A stretch of 64,000 bases of DNA. Source: Terriglobus aquaticus. GTDB taxonomy: Bacteria; Acidobacteriota; Terriglobia; Terriglobales; Acidobacteriaceae. Where the stretch lies: assembly GCF_025685415.1 (NCBI RefSeq), contig NZ_JAGSYB010000001.1:1240001-1304000 (forward strand), read 5' to 3'. Within the stretch, counting starts at the first letter, position 1. Each line of letters starts with the position of its first letter. This document shows, in pieces, positions 44,613 to 54,252 of this stretch. Below the pieces are notes generated by a model that searched no databases, was not told the origin of the DNA, and worked only from the letters and a program-made list of their open reading frames with translations. The translations under genes and the position numbers were made by a program.

Positions 44613-46484
44613 TCACTGAGCGTTGTGCGGCAAACAGACGGCATACATGTACCAGGCCGCGTGCGGAAGCCACTCCTCGGTCCAGCGCCAGTCTTCGTCT
44701 TTGCCGGTAACGGCGAATCCCTGATTGAACGCGATGCCGTCTCGATCATCGTCTGCCGCGGTCACTCCGTTCACGACCGCGCCAGGTGCGCCGGTGTACT
44801 TCCACGAGCGAAAGAACATATAGCGCGCATCGCCGTGTCCGCTGCCGAGCAGCATGCTTGTGTCATAAGGATTGCGCCCCAGTATCCAGTGGAGCTGATC
44901 GTTAGCATAGCCCTGCAACTGCTTCTGGAAGCTCGGGTCGTCTGGAAATAATGGAGCAGCTGCGCGTGCGGCTGCGGCAAGAGAGGCGATGCGGGCATTC
45001 TCACCCTGCCACCACGGAGCAGCCTCAGAGTCGTGGGGGAAGAAATATGCAGCTCGGATCGTGCCGTCCCCCATGCGGATGACCTGGCGGGCATAGCCAA
45101 ACGGATTGTTCACGGCGTGGGTCAACTCCATCTCTGCGGCAAGCGAGCGATGGATGACCGCTTTGATCTCGGTCTGCTCAGCCGCAGGAGCGATCTTTGA
45201 ATACGCCAACAAGGCAACCACAGGCATGCCTGCATCGGAAGGGTGGAAGAAGGGGCGGGTGCCCGCATCGGCCCGCCAATACTTCAGCGAGCCGTAAGTT
45301 CCGAAGCGCTGCATCAGACTAGCTGCGCGCGTCTGCGCCGCCTGCAGGTACATTGGACGGTTGCTTGCCCGGTACAGCTCTGTTGCCGCGAGCAGGGCGC
45401 AGTAGTCGTCCAGAATGTTCTCCCTGCCGTCGTTCAAGAGCGTGCGGTTATTCTGAGCAAGGAATGCGAATGCTTCCTCAGCCTTTTGCAGGTACACCTT
45501 TCGAGTGAAGTCACCGTCCTGGGGCATGGTGCTGGCGAGCGCGAGAGCTGCAATAGCAACACCGCCACCCGCGCGGAAGCTCGCCTGGTAGGCGTATGGA
45601 CCCGTTGCGGCCTGCACTTGCTCCGTGGAGTCGGAAGCGTCTTTCTTGAGCTGCGTGCGCCAGTTTGGATTGCCCACTTCCCGATCGGCCGCCAGCTTGT
45701 CTTTGCCCGGCGCGCTCAGGCTTTCGAGAAATGAGCCGCTAGGCTGCTTCATACGCACGAGAAAGTCTGCTCCGAACAGACCTTCATCCAGCATCCTGCG
45801 GCGTTCTTCTGAGAAGTTATCGTTCTGCCGCGCGGTGAGTTCCTTGTATCCCGCAAGCGACGCCCAGGCCACCAACGGGACCTGCTGCGGGTTGAAGTAC
45901 GACGTCAAGTTCTGGTGCGACAGGTGGATTCCGTAGTCCCCGGTCGCGTCGTACCAGCCGCCGTGCAGGTCCTCTACTCGTTCCGTGCCGGGGATGCGCA
46001 GATGCCGATCTGCGCGATCCAGGTCACCGCTGCTGCGCTGCCCTTTGAAGTAGAAGATGACGTTGGAAAGCGTGTCGCGCTCCAGCAGGTCTGGCGCGAC
46101 TTCGAACGGAGCGGAGGCACCGACCACCCGATCTCCCCGCATGGCCTGCAGGATGTAGCTACCCGGACGTTTCCATTCAGAGAAGTCGACAGAGGACAAC
46201 GCCTCCAGATGCCAGTGATCCACGGATCCGGCGGGCGCAGCCTTTCCGCTGAAGACCACCTCTCCCGTGTGTGAATCGACCAGGCGGAAGCTTGTGGCCT
46301 CGGCCGGACCGGGGCGGTAGTTCAGCAGGAACGCCTGCTTGGGCGTGTCTGGTTCATATCCGACCTGGTCCACCAGGACGCGGGTCTGGGCCGCAAGCGG
46401 CAACGCTCCTGCAACCAGGCAAGTGGCAATGCAGGCGTTCCACGCACGTGCCACCCTGTACCGCCTCCCCTGCAAAATCGTCAT
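44613..46484 (-). CDS. Secreted GH9 endoglucanase-type enzyme
   Basis: 623 residues; GGAGG five bases before the ATG. Signal peptide ACIATCLVAGALPLAAQ. An N-terminal Ig-like CelD_N domain (about 35-130, VLVDQVGYEPDTPKQAFLLN) is followed by the (alpha/alpha)6 GH9 barrel. GGWYDATGDYGIH carries the usual paired catalytic Asp residues, WILGRNPYDTSMLLG the family's LGxNP stretch, and WTEEWLPHAAWYMYA the likely acid Glu. Acts on beta-1,4-glucans or related beta-glycans outside the cell. Divergent from TonB receptor 3. Confidence 0.9.
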   Translation of the reverse strand: MTILQGRRYRVARAWNACIATCLVAGALPLAAQTRVLVDQVGYEPDTPKQAFLLNYRPGPAEATSFRLVDSHTGEVVFSGKAAPAGSVDHWHLEALSSVDFSEWKRPGSYILQAMRGDRVVGASAPFEVAPDLLERDTLSNVIFYFKGQRSSGDLDRADRHLRIPGTERVEDLHGGWYDATGDYGIHLSHQNLTSYFNPQQVPLVAWASLAGYKELTARQNDNFSEERRRMLDEGLFGADFLVRMKQPSGSFLESLSAPGKDKLAADREVGNPNWRTQLKKDASDSTEQVQAATGPYAYQASFRAGGGVAIAALALASTMPQDGDFTRKVYLQKAEEAFAFLAQNNRTLLNDGRENILDDYCALLAATELYRASNRPMYLQAAQTRAASLMQRFGTYGSLKYWRADAGTRPFFHPSDAGMPVVALLAYSKIAPAAEQTEIKAVIHRSLAAEMELTHAVNNPFGYARQVIRMGDGTIRAAYFFPHDSEAAPWWQGENARIASLAAAARAAAPLFPDDPSFQKQLQGYANDQLHWILGRNPYDTSMLLGSGHGDARYMFFRSWKYTGAPGAVVNGVTAADDDRDGIAFNQGFAVTGKDEDWRWTEEWLPHAAWYMYAVCLPHNAQ

Positions 46485-46529
46485 TCATTCCTCCTGCCGC
46501 GATGCGAGTGTGCCTGTGTGAAATTCCGC

Positions 46530-46558
46530 TTGCAATATTCGTCTTCCCATCCTAATCT
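46530..46558 (+). promoter_or_regulatory. Probable promoter of TonB receptor 3
   Basis: TTGCAA (46530-46535), 17-base spacer, TAATCT (46553-46558). Start of transcription expected near 46565, about 80 bases before the ATG. An imperfect palindrome (CTAA...TTAG, 46587-46601) lies about 20 bases further on, like the operators of receptors 1 and 2 but much weaker. Confidence 0.45.
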
Positions 46559-46646
46559 TCACGTCATCCGACCCTTACAATCTTTTCTAACGTTTCATTA
46601 GCAACTCGAGCGACGTATGTGCTCGCAGCATCTCAGGAGATTCTTC

Positions 46647-49600
46647 ATGGCTCGTAGGTGTTCGCTCCAGCTCGCCGCAATCCTGGTCATTCCGTCCGCA
46701 GCGCTCGCCCAAACCGTTACCGGTTCCGTTCGTGGCACCGTTCTAGATCCAACCGGAGCAGCGATCGTCGGCGCGCAGGTGACTGCGATCAACACGGCGA
46801 CCGGGGTAGCCACAGCCGCTAAAACGGAAAAGAACGGCGACTACTCGCTGCGCTTCCTGCAGATTGGCAGCTACACCATCACAGTGACCGCGCCCGGCTT
46901 TGCGGAGGCAAAATATGGGCCGTTTCAGCTGAGCATCGATCAAACGGCCAAGATCGATATTCCGCTATCGGTGAGCGGCAACTCGGCCACGGTGGAAGTG
47001 GATACCGGGACCCAGCCGATTCTGGAGACAGAAGCTCCCACGCTGGGCGAGACCTTCACGACGAACGCAATCAACAGCCTGCCATTGAACGGACGCGACT
47101 TCTCTCAACTGACGGTCTTCACTCCAGGCGCCATTTCGACCAACTACGGTGCCTTCGGTGGTCAGAACTCAATCGAACGCAGCACCGGTGCCGACAACGA
47201 GCCCAACGTGAATGGCAACCGGCAACAGTCGAACAACTATCTGCTGGACGGCCAGGAAATCAACGAAAACCTGAACAACACCATCGGGTACTCGCCCAGC
47301 CCTGACGCGCTGGATCAGGTACGCGTGATCGCCGCAAACGCCAACGCGGAGTTTGGCAATGTAAATGGCGGTGATGTGGTGATGGTCACAAAGAGCGGCA
47401 CCAACTCCTTCCACGGCAGCGTGTTCGGCTTCTTGGAAAACCAGAATCTGAATGCAAACAGCTGGACCAACAAGCGCTCTGGAACGCCGATCAATCCATA
47501 CACGCAAGCGATCTTCGGCGGAACGCTAGGCGGCCCGATCTTCCGGGACAAGGTGTTCTTCTTCATGGATTACCAGGGTGCGCGTCAGCATAGCGGTGGT
47601 CTGGGCACGACTCACGTAGCGCCGGCAGCGCTACGCACCGGCGACTTCTCCGCCCTGTTGCGTGGCAGCAGTCCCATCCAGCTGTACAACACACAGAACG
47701 CAGGTGGCCCTGTTCCCTATGCGAACAATCAACTTCCAATCACCAACCCGGTGGCGCGCTTCCTGTTCAGCCACCCAGAGGTGTATCCCCTGCCCAACAT
47801 CCCGGGCGCCAGCGACGATCCGCTGTCACAGGTAGACAACTACAGCGGGCTAAGCAAGAGCTACCAACGAAACGACCAAGGTGACATCAAGATCGACTGG
47901 CACTTCCGTCTGAAAGATGTGCTTTCTGGACGGTATACCCAGGGCATCGCACAGGACGCCACGACGGCAGTTCCCCTTGCTGTGCAGTTCCCGTCTGCAT
48001 CGGACTACCCCGATCACCTGTTCACAACCACCTGGACGCACACGTTCAGCCCGTCTGTGGTCAACGAATTACGGGCGTCATACTCGCGCATCCGTTTCAA
48101 CAGCGGCGTCACGACTGATCCGAGCGGCATCTTCGGCTTGAACGGCAACCAGGTAGTCGGCATTCCGAGTGCCGCGCAGCAGACAGCGGGGTTCAGCGCG
48201 CAGCAATTCTCGACTGGGTCCATCAGCAATTTCGGTGCAAACCCAACGCCGGAGATCTTCATCGACAACGTGTTTCAATATGCCGACAACCTGACATGGC
48301 AGCGTGGACGCCACCTATTTAAGTTTGGCGCACAGATCACCAGATACCAGCAGAACAGCTTTTACCCTGGCAACAACGGCGTGCTGGGCTATTTCCAATA
48401 CACCGGCCAGTTCACGGCGGATCCAAGCAGCAGCAGCACCAATATCCCATTTGCGGATTTCGTGACCAATAACGTGTATGAAGCCGCGGTCGGCCAGGTA
48501 GTCGGGCGCACGGGACAGCGGCAGTATCGCGACGCGTACTTTGCGCAAGACGATTTCAAAGTGAGCGACAAGCTCACGTTGAACCTCGGCGTGCGTTACG
48601 AGTACGATCAGCCCATCTACGAGGTCAACAACAAGCAGGCGAACCTGAACCTGCAGACAGCGGCGATCGAGTACGCGGGCGTGAACGGGAACAGCCGAGC
48701 ACTGTACAACCCCACATACACCAACATCATGCCGCGCATCGGCTTCGCCTATCAGGTCACCCCGAGGTTTGTGTTGCGCGGCGGCTACGGCATTACGACG
48801 TATCTGGAAGGCACCGGGGCGAACCTGAGACTGACACAGAATCCGCCGTTCCATAACGACTTCGACAGCATCGCAACCGTACCCGCGTTCAACGGTGGCG
48901 TTTATTCTCCTGGAACTCCGTTGCACGCGAGCAGCGGCTTTCCTACGACAAATCCCCCGGTCACAACCTTCTACGCCTGGAAAAAGAATCTCCAGCCGGC
49001 GTCGATCCAGGAAGCTTCTCTGACGACAGAATATGAGCTGACCCGAACCTCATCGCTCCAGGTTGGATTCGTGAGCGAGCTTGGCCACCACCTGACTGAT
49101 CCCGTGTACGCCAATCAGCTTGCCTCGCCTACCGCAACGGCACCATACGCCAGCGTGGTTGGGCAAGGCGGTGTGGTGAAGGTCACGGACTCGCAATCTG
49201 CAATGAATTACGAGGCGCTGCAGGTCGTGTTCCGTCAGCACGTCAAGGCCGGCCTGGAGCTCACCGCCAACTACAGCTACGCAAAGTCGCTGACCGATGA
49301 CATCGGATATTACGGCACCAGCAACACGCAGCAGCAGTATTATCAGCAGAACGCCTACGACCTCGCCGATGAGTGGGGCCCATCCGGCTCGGATGTCCGG
49401 CACGCATTGAGCGTCACCGGCACCTATCAGGTCCCGTTTGGGCGCGGCCAGCGCTTCGGAAACAAAACCAACTTCGCGCTGGACGAGCTATTAGGTGGCT
49501 GGAAGTTGAGCGGGACAAACGTGACATACTCTGGATTCCCGGTGACCGTCACGTCCAACGCCAACTACTCTAACCTTGTCTTCGCCTATACCGGTGCGGC

Positions 49601-50009
49601 ACGCCCTGACCAGATAAATCCGGTCACGATTCACAATCGTTCGGTCGACCACTGGTTCGGCACCGATCCCGCAATGGTCAATTCCTGCGGCTCAGACCAG
49701 CGCACCGTCCTGGTTGGATCGACCGTCGTGAACTGCGTCTACGCCTCGCAGTCCGCCAATCACTTCGGCTCGGTACGGCCGGGTACATTGCGGGCTCCAG
49801 GGTTCCTGAACTTTGACTTTGCTTTGCAGAAAAGCTTCCGGATCTACGAGTCGCACCGGCTCGACTTCCGGTCAGACTTCTTTAATGCCTTCAACATCGC
49901 AAGCTATGGCAATCCCGACAACAGCATCAACGATCCTAACTTCGGCCAGATCACGTCGACCCGTTCTACCGAGCGTCACATCCAGTTCGAACTGAAGTAC
50001 GCCTTCTAA
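46647..50009 (+). CDS. Oar-like TonB-dependent outer-membrane receptor 3
   Basis: 1120 residues from ATG 46647 with AGGAG seven bases upstream; the frame extends to 46617 but that start lacks an RBS. Signal peptide LQLAAILVIPSAALAQ. Carboxypeptidase-regulatory domain (GSVRGTVLDPTGAAIVGAQVTAI), plug-like region with LPLNGRDFSQLTVFTPG and FGNVNGGDVVMVTKSGTNSFHG, and a barrel ending KYAF. The LPLNGRDF motif is common in Acidobacteriota receptors. Divergent from GH9, hence probably takes up the products of that enzyme. No TPR gene follows; a full terminator does. Confidence 0.94.
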   Translation: MARRCSLQLAAILVIPSAALAQTVTGSVRGTVLDPTGAAIVGAQVTAINTATGVATAAKTEKNGDYSLRFLQIGSYTITVTAPGFAEAKYGPFQLSIDQTAKIDIPLSVSGNSATVEVDTGTQPILETEAPTLGETFTTNAINSLPLNGRDFSQLTVFTPGAISTNYGAFGGQNSIERSTGADNEPNVNGNRQQSNNYLLDGQEINENLNNTIGYSPSPDALDQVRVIAANANAEFGNVNGGDVVMVTKSGTNSFHGSVFGFLENQNLNANSWTNKRSGTPINPYTQAIFGGTLGGPIFRDKVFFFMDYQGARQHSGGLGTTHVAPAALRTGDFSALLRGSSPIQLYNTQNAGGPVPYANNQLPITNPVARFLFSHPEVYPLPNIPGASDDPLSQVDNYSGLSKSYQRNDQGDIKIDWHFRLKDVLSGRYTQGIAQDATTAVPLAVQFPSASDYPDHLFTTTWTHTFSPSVVNELRASYSRIRFNSGVTTDPSGIFGLNGNQVVGIPSAAQQTAGFSAQQFSTGSISNFGANPTPEIFIDNVFQYADNLTWQRGRHLFKFGAQITRYQQNSFYPGNNGVLGYFQYTGQFTADPSSSSTNIPFADFVTNNVYEAAVGQVVGRTGQRQYRDAYFAQDDFKVSDKLTLNLGVRYEYDQPIYEVNNKQANLNLQTAAIEYAGVNGNSRALYNPTYTNIMPRIGFAYQVTPRFVLRGGYGITTYLEGTGANLRLTQNPPFHNDFDSIATVPAFNGGVYSPGTPLHASSGFPTTNPPVTTFYAWKKNLQPASIQEASLTTEYELTRTSSLQVGFVSELGHHLTDPVYANQLASPTATAPYASVVGQGGVVKVTDSQSAMNYEALQVVFRQHVKAGLELTANYSYAKSLTDDIGYYGTSNTQQQYYQQNAYDLADEWGPSGSDVRHALSVTGTYQVPFGRGQRFGNKTNFALDELLGGWKLSGTNVTYSGFPVTVTSNANYSNLVFAYTGAARPDQINPVTIHNRSVDHWFGTDPAMVNSCGSDQRTVLVGSTVVNCVYASQSANHFGSVRPGTLRAPGFLNFDFALQKSFRIYESHRLDFRSDFFNAFNIASYGNPDNSINDPNFGQITSTRSTERHIQFELKYAF

Positions 50010-50023
50010 ACGGGCCTCCTAAC

Positions 50024-50063
50024 AAAGAGGGCCGGAGCTTCTGCTCTGGCCCTCTTTTCTTTT
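50024..50063 (+). terminator. Rho-independent terminator after TonB receptor 3
   Basis: AAAGAGGGCCGGAGC, loop TTCT, GCTCTGGCCCTCTTTT: near-perfect stem with one mismatch, followed by TTTTCTTTT. Also ends transcripts of the convergent ThuA genes from the other side. Confidence 0.85.
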
Positions 50064-50081
50064 GCGAAGGAAGGAAGGAGG

Positions 50082-50858
50082 TTAGCGCAGCGGCTTCTTC
50101 TCGCCTACCGCTTCTACCGCTTGCTGCAGCAACCTATTCTGTACAGGGCTGTCGAAGATGCGAGCGCCGTGACCCATATTGATGTAGAGCATCCGGTACT
50201 GTGTATTGGTCCAAACCACAGGCACATCTCCCTGGGTCAGTATGTCTTTCAGTCCTAGCGGATAGTTCTCCTGAGAGAGCGAGGCCAGTACCTTGACCTT
50301 CGGATTGTCACGTGGGTTCGGCAGCCACGAGTACCATTCGTTCGCCGGAGCCTGGTAGCTCTCACCGAATCCTTGGGTGATCGTACTGGTGGTCGATTCG
50401 ATCGTAAGCCTAGCTGGCAGGGGCGGCCAGTTGTTGCCATAAAAGACAGCTCCACCCAAGAAGCTGACAAACCATGGCCACCCGGAACTGGCGTCGTTAT
50501 AGGCCGAAGCATGGAAGCCGACCCAGCCGCCGCCGTGCTCCATGTAGCGCTGAAAGGCCTGCTTTTGCGCTGGAGTGTGTGGCTCATCGTCGAGCCAGAC
50601 AACGAGCTGGTACTGATCCACGTTGCTGTCGTTCAGGTCGTTCCAGTTGGTTGTTGCGGTCCAGCTCCAACCGTCGCGCGCGGCAACACCAGCGTAGAAG
50701 CGCAGAGCATCATGCGCGAAATCGACGTGGTCGCCCTCGGTTTCTTCCGTGTAAAAGGCGAGGGCGCGAAACTTCGGCTGGGTCTGCGAACGAGCCGGCT
50801 GCGCGAAGGCAATGGCCGCGAGGGTCAGAGAAGGAAGAACCCTGCGAGGAGCTTTCAT
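50082..50858 (-). CDS. Exported ThuA-like protein (second of a pair)
   Basis: 258 residues; ATG overlaps the stop of the preceding gene (ATGA), giving coupled translation. Signal peptide LPSLTLAAIAFAQPARSQ. ThuA (trehalose-utilisation-like, class I glutamine-amidotransferase fold) features: RALAFYTEETEGDHVDFAHDALRFY, YQLVVWLDDEPH, MEHGGGWVGFHASAYN, FYGNNWPP, then VPVVWTNTQYRMLYINMGHGARIF. Biochemical role of exported ThuA proteins is unsettled; links to sugar metabolism are by genome context. Confidence 0.85.
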   Translation of the reverse strand: MKAPRRVLPSLTLAAIAFAQPARSQTQPKFRALAFYTEETEGDHVDFAHDALRFYAGVAARDGWSWTATTNWNDLNDSNVDQYQLVVWLDDEPHTPAQKQAFQRYMEHGGGWVGFHASAYNDASSGWPWFVSFLGGAVFYGNNWPPLPARLTIESTTSTITQGFGESYQAPANEWYSWLPNPRDNPKVKVLASLSQENYPLGLKDILTQGDVPVVWTNTQYRMLYINMGHGARIFDSPVQNRLLQQAVEAVGEKKPLR

Positions 50859-51676
50859 TTCTGAGCCGCCCATGTGATTGCATTGTGAAACATCTGGGTG
50901 AACGCGGTGTTCTGAAACAGCTCAGGATGATGCCCCATAAAGAAGTACACATTGCGAGCCTTCTTCTGCGGGTTGGTCCAGATCACCGGGTGATCTCCCA
51001 TTTTGATGGAGGTGTCAGGGCGATAGCTGTCTTCATCCACGCGTGCAAGCACTTGGACATTGGTTCTGGGACTCTGCGACCAGGTGTACCATTCTTCATT
51101 CTGAACAGCGAACGTGCTGGGAACGGAACGCATGACGGGGTGCTCGGGAGCTTCTACGTGTACGGTCGCGGTCGCAAACGTCCTGATGTAATCCTTGAAG
51201 AGAATGCCGCCCATGAAATCCTGAAACCAGGGCCAGACCGAAAAGCCGTCAAAGCTACCCAGCAGGCTCGCATGATGAAAACCGATCCAACCGCCCTTGC
51301 CCTCGTCGATGTAGCGCACAAAGGCGTTCTGAGCGTCTGTTGTCCAGTTATACGGCGGGTAATTCAATTGCAGGAACAAGTCGCAGTGACTCAGCAGGCG
51401 ATCGTTGATGCGATTCGTGTTTTCCAGGTATTCCACCGTGAACCCGTCGCGGCGCGCCTCGCGCGCTAGCCACACCTTTGCAGCATCGACAAACGGCTTG
51501 TGTATCCCACCCTTTTCTGCCAGTGCAACGACACGAAAGGGTCGCGCGGCCCGCTGCGCAATCGCTGTTCCGCCCAGGAGTGTCGCGAATGCCAGCAGGA
51601 AACAGAAAGAGAGAAGCCGCGTGCGTCGTGAGAGCGGAGGCGATGCGGGATCGTCAGTGATCTTCGGCCGAAGCAT
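50855..51676 (-). CDS. Exported ThuA-like protein (first of a pair)
   Basis: 273 residues from ATG 51676; the frame opens further upstream to 51868, but that part runs antisense into the YncE-like gene. Signal segment LLSFCFLLAFATLLGGTAIAQ. ThuA fold: RVVALAEKGGIHKPFVDAAKVWL, CDLFLQLNYPPYNW, IDEGKGGWIGFHHASLL, GGILFKDYI, HPVIWTNPQKKARNVYFFMGHHPELF. Divergent from the YncE-like gene with a palindrome between them. The paralogue follows by overlap. Confidence 0.85.
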   Translation of the reverse strand: MLRPKITDDPASPPLSRRTRLLSFCFLLAFATLLGGTAIAQRAARPFRVVALAEKGGIHKPFVDAAKVWLAREARRDGFTVEYLENTNRINDRLLSHCDLFLQLNYPPYNWTTDAQNAFVRYIDEGKGGWIGFHHASLLGSFDGFSVWPWFQDFMGGILFKDYIRTFATATVHVEAPEHPVMRSVPSTFAVQNEEWYTWSQSPRTNVQVLARVDEDSYRPDTSIKMGDHPVIWTNPQKKARNVYFFMGHHPELFQNTAFTQMFHNAITWAAQK

Positions 51677-51684
51677 GTTGTCAG

Positions 51685-51705
51685 AATACGGTCTTGCGGC
51701 GTATT
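51685..51705. promoter_or_regulatory. Inverted repeat AATACG-N9-CGTATT
   Basis: Perfect 6-bp arms with a 9-base spacer in the divergent region between the ThuA pair and the YncE-like gene. Possible operator; no regulator is adjacent. Confidence 0.35.
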
Positions 51706-51768
51706 TGTAACGTTGAGAAAGATACGGTTCTCTACATTCGATGTTGAATGGAAAGGCGAGAAAACCCG

Positions 51769-52860
51769 ATGATGGCGCCACATTATGTACATCGGAAATT
51801 GGGATCTTCTGCGGCTGCCGTTCTAATGGTGGCCTTCTTGTGCAGCGCTGTTCACCGCCTCGATGCACAGGTGAGCCAGCCAGCAGAACGGCAGATTACA
51901 CCGGCAGCCCTGGAGATAGACGGACAGGCTCGTCGTCTGTACGCCGCCGATGCCGGCGGCAATCGCTTGTTGAGTCTGGACTTGAAGACAGGCCAGCAGA
52001 CTTCGGTTGCAGTCGGACAAAGGCCGATCGGTGTGGCCATGGACACTGTCGCGCACCGAGGCTACGTGGTCAACGCGGGGAGTGGAACCGTCAGCGTCGT
52101 AGATCTGCAGGCGGAGCGAGTCGTCGCCACAGTCCGGACAGACATCCATCCGTATGCAATCGCCGTCGACAGTCGTTTGCATCGTGTATACGTGAGCAAC
52201 GTGTTCAGCAATCAGCTCACGATGATCGACGGAGCAACCAACCAAGCCACGGTCCTCAAGGCCGGTTCGCAGGATGCGCTGCTTGCGGATGCGCAGGCGC
52301 ATCAAGTCTGGCTGTGCAGTTACGAAAGCGACCACCTTGCTCTGCTGGATGAGGCGAACCTGGCGATTCGGTCCATCCCTTCGGTGAACCACGTTTGGGC
52401 TTTGATACCCGGTTTGAGAGAGGGTGAAATCTTCGCTGTCTCAATCGGCAGTGATGAGCTGCTTCGGATCCTTCCCGGTGAAAACGCAGAGAAGGTCAAG
52501 GTCGGCAGCATGCCTGACGCGCTCGCGATCGACAACGATCGTCATCGCATTTACGTGGCGAACTACGCGGACAACACAGTGACTGTGCTGGATGCGGATA
52601 CCCTGAAGACCGTCACGACTGTACCGGTGGGTCACACTCCGCAGGCGCTGGCCGTGGATATTGTTCGGCAACGCGCTTACGTGGCAAACACTCACGACAG
52701 TACCGTCTCCGTGTTGGATACCAAAGACAATCGCGTGATTTGGACCGTACCTGTCGCGGGAGTTCCGTACGAACTCAAACTTGATCCTGAGAGCGGTGAC
52801 GTCTTTGCTGCAACGTTCGGCAGTGTCCCCTTTCGAAGGGTAGTGCTTGAAGGCAAGTGA
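51769..52860 (+). CDS. Exported YncE-like beta-propeller protein
   Basis: 363 residues from ATG 51769 (GGCGAG about eight bases upstream; an in-frame ATG at 51748 is possible). Signal peptide AAAVLMVAFLCSAVHRLDAQ. Seven blades of the YVTN/YncE type: RRLYAADAGGNRLLSLDL, HRGYVVNAGSGTVSVVDL, HRVYVSNVFSNQLTMIDG, HRIYVANYADNTVTVLDA, QRAYVANTHDSTVSVLDT. Such propellers bind ligands or DNA fragments in the periplasm. No enzyme motif. Convergent with the ROK repressor. Confidence 0.87.
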   Translation: MMAPHYVHRKLGSSAAAVLMVAFLCSAVHRLDAQVSQPAERQITPAALEIDGQARRLYAADAGGNRLLSLDLKTGQQTSVAVGQRPIGVAMDTVAHRGYVVNAGSGTVSVVDLQAERVVATVRTDIHPYAIAVDSRLHRVYVSNVFSNQLTMIDGATNQATVLKAGSQDALLADAQAHQVWLCSYESDHLALLDEANLAIRSIPSVNHVWALIPGLREGEIFAVSIGSDELLRILPGENAEKVKVGSMPDALAIDNDRHRIYVANYADNTVTVLDADTLKTVTTVPVGHTPQALAVDIVRQRAYVANTHDSTVSVLDTKDNRVIWTVPVAGVPYELKLDPESGDVFAATFGSVPFRRVVLEGK

Positions 52861-52921
52861 TGAGCCGGCACCGGTCCTGTTGGGTTATACACAGCTCCTG
52901 GGACCAGAGGTGTCCAGATCG

Positions 52922-54121
52922 CTACGCAACGTCCGGAATAAGGATCGACGGCAGCGCTTCAAGCGCGAGGGCGATGGCACCCCACAGGACAGCTTCATCC
53001 CCCAGTGTTCCCGCCGCTACGTCGGTCACTGCAAACTCCACTCCCTCCAGCTCCTTGCGCACTGCAGTCAACATTGCTGGATGGCTTCCAACTTCACCGC
53101 CAAGCAGGATGAGGCCCGGATTCAGGATCAGAGAAAGATTGATCAGGATGTCCGATATGAGCTGTGCACGGCTCCGAACCACTGCAAGGGCATCTGCATC
53201 GCCCTCATTGGCAAGATCCAGAATTTCGCGTGCAGTCATCTTTTTCGTCTGCGGCCGCGATCCGGCTATGGTGGATAACCACTCTTGTACCAAGCCAAAC
53301 TCCGTAACAAGCTCTTCCAGTTCCCCGAACTCTTGCCCGGTCGGTTTACGACGGGAAAGATGAGGCAGTCGAAGATATCCAATCTCTCCCGCGCACCATT
53401 GGGCACCGTGGTGGATCTGCTGCTGCAGCACGATTCCGGCACTTACATTAGGGCCGATGCTGACGTAGACAAAACTGTCCTGGTCAAGAGCGGCACCGCC
53501 GTATCGTTCACCCTGGGCGGCCAGATTCGCGTCATTCTCAATCACGATCCGGCAACCAAAGAGTTTCTCGAGCATGGTGCGCAACGGCACAGACCGCCAG
53601 TCGTCCATGGTGCTGACGAAAACAACCGAACCGTCCTGCACATTCGTCACCGCTGGCACGCCGACCACTAACGCAAGCAGTTGCTTGCGCGCTATCCGAA
53701 GCTGCTTCAGCACTTCGCGCATCGTTTCCTGGATCAGACGGCAGACACGTTCCGGGCTGCTTTGCCCGCGAAGAATCTTGACTGAATGGCGGCACAGGAC
53801 AGTCCCGTCCAGATCGGTCACTAGAAAGGCCAGCTTGCTCGAGGTGATCTGCACGCCAGCAAGACACCCATGGGCCGCGTTGAAGCGGATGATGTCGGGT
53901 GGCCGCCCGCCTTTCGACTTGCCTTCGCCGCTCGGCAACACCAGATTGGCGGCAACCAGATCTTTCACCACGTTCGTCACGGTAGGCGCTGCAAGCCCCA
54001 GGGCGCGCACGATATCAGCGCGGGAACAGGAACCCATCTGCCGCAGCACCCGAAGGGTGTTCACGGCATTCATGTGGCGCAGCACAGACGGTCTGCCGAG
54101 ATGAGGAACGTTTTGCTTCAC
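52922..54121 (-). CDS. ROK-family transcriptional repressor (NagC/XylR-like)
   Basis: 399 residues from a GTG. N-terminal winged HTH (NTLRVLRQMGSCSRADIVRALGLAAPTVTNVVKDLV, about 20-60), then the ROK sugar-kinase-like domain. The ATP loop (DLDGT instead of DxGGT) is degenerate and IENDANLAA retains the sugar-site Asn/Asp; the CAGEIGYL stretch replaces the usual GExGH zinc context. This fits a regulator rather than a kinase. It lies behind the SIS gene (131-base gap), divergent from the sugar transporter, kinase and GH20, so it probably controls the amino-sugar genes. Confidence 0.9.
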   Translation of the reverse strand: MKQNVPHLGRPSVLRHMNAVNTLRVLRQMGSCSRADIVRALGLAAPTVTNVVKDLVAANLVLPSGEGKSKGGRPPDIIRFNAAHGCLAGVQITSSKLAFLVTDLDGTVLCRHSVKILRGQSSPERVCRLIQETMREVLKQLRIARKQLLALVVGVPAVTNVQDGSVVFVSTMDDWRSVPLRTMLEKLFGCRIVIENDANLAAQGERYGGAALDQDSFVYVSIGPNVSAGIVLQQQIHHGAQWCAGEIGYLRLPHLSRRKPTGQEFGELEELVTEFGLVQEWLSTIAGSRPQTKKMTAREILDLANEGDADALAVVRSRAQLISDILINLSLILNPGLILLGGEVGSHPAMLTAVRKELEGVEFAVTDVAAGTLGDEAVLWGAIALALEALPSILIPDVA

Positions 54122-54252
54122 AGGAAACGGAGCGGCCTTGCAGACTCAGTCTAAGGGAGCCGGGTACGGCCACCAAGCGCGAAAGTACAGGCGACAGACC
54201 GCGGCCCAGACGACTGCTGCAGCGCTGAGACGGACGTACGGTGAGCCGGAAA

